A DNA stretch of 64,000 nucleotides from an uncultured Acetatifactor sp. (GTDB taxonomy: Bacteria > Bacillota > Clostridia > Lachnospirales > Lachnospiraceae), in contig CATKXX010000001.1 in NCBI GenBank assembly GCA_949840935.1, forward strand, positions 62,001 to 126,000, given 5' to 3'. Shown here piece after piece: positions 61,992-64,000 of this stretch (positions are counted from its first letter, which is position 1; every line of letters starts with the position of its first letter). A program made the position numbers and the translations under genes. Below the pieces are notes generated by a model. That model saw only the letters and a program-made list of their open reading frames with translations. It was not told the origin of the DNA and did not search any database.

Positions 61992-62819
61992 ATGATGAAA
62001 GTCGGATGTATTAACGGGGCATCGTTCCAGGGGGCAGGAGGCGGCGTACAGGCAGGAAACATAAGCCTGCAGAATGATTCTGTCAGTAAGAATATACAGA
62101 ATCAGATCGCAAACGCACAGAAACAGCTGCAGGAAATTTCCGCGGGCCAGGAAATGACACTGGAAGAAAAAATGAAGAAGAGGCAGGAAATCCAACAGGA
62201 GATTACCAGTCTGAACCAGCAGCTGAGACAACGTCAGATCGAACAGCGAAAAGAGCGGCAGTCAAAGGGTTCCTCCGTGGATGATTTGCTTGGCGGAAAA
62301 CAGAATACAGGAAAGGCAGGAAACAAAGGAAACGGTTTGTCCCAGGCGAGCATGCAGGCAATGATCTCTGCGGATTCTTCCATGAAACAGGCACAGGTGC
62401 AGGGCAATGTGGCCACCAGGATGGAAGGCAGGGCAGGCGTCCTGAAGGCAGAAATCAAGCAGGATGCAGGCAGTAATACAGAGGCAAAAGAAGTGGAACT
62501 TGCAGAGGCAGAGCAGAAGGCAATGAGCGCTGCAGCTTCGCAGATGAATACGCTTGCAAACGCAAACCAGGCAATGGAAGAGGCTGCAAAGGCGGATCAG
62601 GGCAGTAAGACAGCTGAAGCAGATGCAAAGGCGGAAAACAAGGCTGATGAAGCCAATCATAACGGGCAGGGAATGGGTGAAGTGTCTGTGGATGAGGCAG
62701 ACGGTACTGGCAGCCAGGCAGCAGTGCAGCCGCGGGAAACATGTGCTGCCATGGAACTTCCCGCAGAAAATGCGGCAGTACAGACAAATGCCCGCACGCA
62801 TGTTGATATTCGCCTGTAG
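61992..62819 (+). CDS. FlxA-like family protein
   Basis: About 275 residues. Residues ~30-95 form a Gln/Lys-rich coiled coil (IQNQIANAQKQLQEIS, MKKRQEIQQEITSLNQQL) that resembles the FlxA-like family; the rest is Ala/Glu-rich and low in complexity, with the segment MQAMISADSSMKQAQVQGNVA and a terminal HVDIRL. No signal peptide. FlxA was named as a flagellum-coregulated gene in Escherichia coli, but its role is unknown and no flagellar genes are here. AAGGGG precedes ATG 61992; ATG 61995 is equally possible. Confidence 0.55.
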   Translation: MMKVGCINGASFQGAGGGVQAGNISLQNDSVSKNIQNQIANAQKQLQEISAGQEMTLEEKMKKRQEIQQEITSLNQQLRQRQIEQRKERQSKGSSVDDLLGGKQNTGKAGNKGNGLSQASMQAMISADSSMKQAQVQGNVATRMEGRAGVLKAEIKQDAGSNTEAKEVELAEAEQKAMSAAASQMNTLANANQAMEEAAKADQGSKTAEADAKAENKADEANHNGQGMGEVSVDEADGTGSQAAVQPRETCAAMELPAENAAVQTNARTHVDIRL

Positions 62820-62829
62820 GGGTGAAATT

Positions 62830-63172
62830 ATGGCGGAAATAAGAAGCTTCAATTGGAAATCCTCATGTGCTGTCCTCGCTGATATCGGGCAAGATAGGTG
62901 AGGAAGTCAAAGAAACGGAAGGCATGCTTAAGGACATTAGTATGAGGAATATAACAGCGCCAAGGCTGCGGCTCGCAGGATTATTTTTGACATGCGCAAT
63001 GAGAGCATGAAAGATATGCCTGCGCCAAACGGGGTACATGTGAGTGAGGCGGTAAAGAAGACGCAGGCAGAGATAAAAGCAGGCATGGAGATTGGCAGGG
63101 TTATCCCACACCAGCGAGGAGGAAGCCCAAAATCGGCGGGACTATCATAGTTACAAGTATGCTGTAACTATG
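62830..63172 (+). pseudogene. Frameshifted remnant after the FlxA-like gene
   Basis: A good start (GGGGTGAAATT before ATG 62830) opens a frame that stops after 23 residues. Coding-like sequence goes on in other frames: SLISGKIGEEVKETEGMLKD, then EEYNSAKAAARRIIFDMRNE to EIKAGMEIGRVIPHQ, then EEEAQNRRDYHSYKYAVTM. At least three frameshifts are needed to join them. The parental family is not recognised. Confidence 0.6.
63146..63172. terminator. Hairpin at the 3' end of the MATE gene
   Basis: A perfect 10-bp stem CATAGTTACA (63146-63155) with TGTAACTATG (63163-63172). It includes the MATE stop codon and lies at the end of the pseudogene. No T-run on either strand, so termination is uncertain. 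Confidence 0.35.
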
Positions 63173-64000
63173 AGGACTGTATCAACGACAACATTTTTTT
63201 GCGTTCTTTCAAAACAAGATACAGTGATAAGATCGTTGCAAGTATGTCACTGATTGGCTGTGCAAAAAATATGCCGTTTATCTTGAAAAAAATCGGAAAT
63301 ATAATAATAAACGGCACTAAAAACACCACCTGCCTTAATACCGTTATCAGAATAGAAGGTGCAGGGCGGTTAATGGATTGAAAGAACGTTGTTGCCAGCA
63401 TGACAAATCCCAAAACCGGGGTAATGCAGAAGTTTATCCGCAGTCCCGTAATTCCAATCTGGAACATTTCTTCTGTCCCGCCAAATGCCGCAAGGATCTG
63501 TTGCGGGAAAAACAGAACAATCAGCCAGATAAAACAGGTAATTGCTACGGAAAAGATTGTAGCCTGAAAAAGCGTCTGCATGACCCGGTTATAATTCTTT
63601 GAACCGTAATTATTCCCGATGATTGGCTGAATACCCTGGCTGATACCGCTTGCGGGCATGATAACAAAAGTCATAATACTGGAAACAACGGCATAAACGC
63701 TGATTGCAATGTCCCCGCCATACTTTCCCAACTGGCTGTTGTAAACAAGGCTGATGAAGCCCATAGCCATTTGGGCGACAAAGAATGAGAAGCCGCAGGA
63801 AATGATCTGCAGGCATAGCCCCTTGTCTAAACGGAATATATTTTTGGAAATCGTAACCTGTGTTTTCTTTCCAAAGACAAGATATGCGCCGAACAGGGCA
63901 GAGAAAATCTGTCCGATTACGGTTGCACTGGCAGCGCCAACCACGCCCCAGTCAAAAATAATGATGAAAACAGCGTCCAGAATAATATTTGTGACAGCCC
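63168..64000 (-). CDS. MATE family efflux transporter, 5' part beyond the window
   Basis: The visible part is about 277 residues and the frame stays open to the window edge, where it reads AVTNIILDAVFIIIFDWGVVGAASATVIGQ, a typical MATE repeat segment. Several membrane helices follow (FFVAQMAMGFISLVYNSQLGKYGGD; SGISQGIQPIIGNNYGSK; TPVLGFVMLATTFFQSINRPAPS). MATE proteins export cationic drugs and metabolites in exchange for Na+ or H+. A GTG at 63944 is only an internal codon, not the start. Confidence 0.9.
   Translation of the reverse strand, partial: AVTNIILDAVFIIIFDWGVVGAASATVIGQIFSALFGAYLVFGKKTQVTISKNIFRLDKGLCLQIISCGFSFFVAQMAMGFISLVYNSQLGKYGGDIAISVYAVVSSIMTFVIMPASGISQGIQPIIGNNYGSKNYNRVMQTLFQATIFSVAITCFIWLIVLFFPQQILAAFGGTEEMFQIGITGLRINFCITPVLGFVMLATTFFQSINRPAPSILITVLRQVVFLVPFIIIFPIFFKINGIFFAQPISDILATILSLYLVLKERKKMLSLIQSS

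Overview
The window looks like chromosomal DNA from a spore-forming member of the Clostridia, most likely Lachnospiraceae. The grounds are strong GGAGG-type ribosome binding sites, SpoVA sporulation genes, a type-5 peptide-binding ABC operon, and many LytTR/GHKL two-component systems and small families typical of that group (DUF5721, DUF6033, DUF5107, FlxA-like). This is inference from protein character; no rRNA or tRNA is present to fix the taxon.

Layout. 1-5 kb: an exporter-type ABC transporter, a protein made almost wholly of 14-residue coiled-coil repeats, and a PqqD domain fused to an HPr-kinase-like domain, which may be the edge of a peptide-modification locus. 5-12 kb: housekeeping and sporulation genes (trpS, an SH3 membrane protein, spoVAD, ridA, spoVAE, DUF5721) and a transglutaminase-like gene bracketed by a 16-bp inverted repeat. 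12-20 kb: a five-gene oligopeptide-type ABC importer, a YoeB/RelB-type toxin-antitoxin pair, and a DegV lipid-binding protein. 20-26 kb: an AT-rich DUF5107 protein, DUF1294, a 36-bp tandem repeat with a GC-rich palindromic element, argG, and DUF6033. 26-37 kb: a full chemosensory cluster (Hpt, two receiver/HD-GYP proteins, PAS histidine kinase, CheR, CheB, receiver, CheA, CheW, MCP) with no flagellar genes. 37-42 kb: surface-glycan genes (GT-C glycosyltransferase, sugar aminotransferase, ketoisomerase, GT2, GtrA). 42-64 kb: an accessory signalling and export zone with four LytTR-regulator/GHKL-kinase pairs, an exporter pair, a lone solute-binding lipoprotein, a lipoprotein/two-permease/ATPase exporter, an FlxA-like protein followed by a frameshifted pseudogene, and a MATE transporter cut by the window edge.

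How the genes fit together. The four LytTR systems each sit beside a transporter or lipoprotein, as expected for peptide or antimicrobial sensing coupled to export. In the chemosensory cluster one HD-GYP protein keeps its catalytic signature and the other has lost the key histidine. Short tandem repeats inside or beside at least seven unrelated genes, usually in linkers or tails, are a recurring trait of the window. Several leaders hold strong hairpins: upstream of degV, of the minus-strand LytTR operon at 55 kb, and of the ABC ATPase at 58.8 kb.
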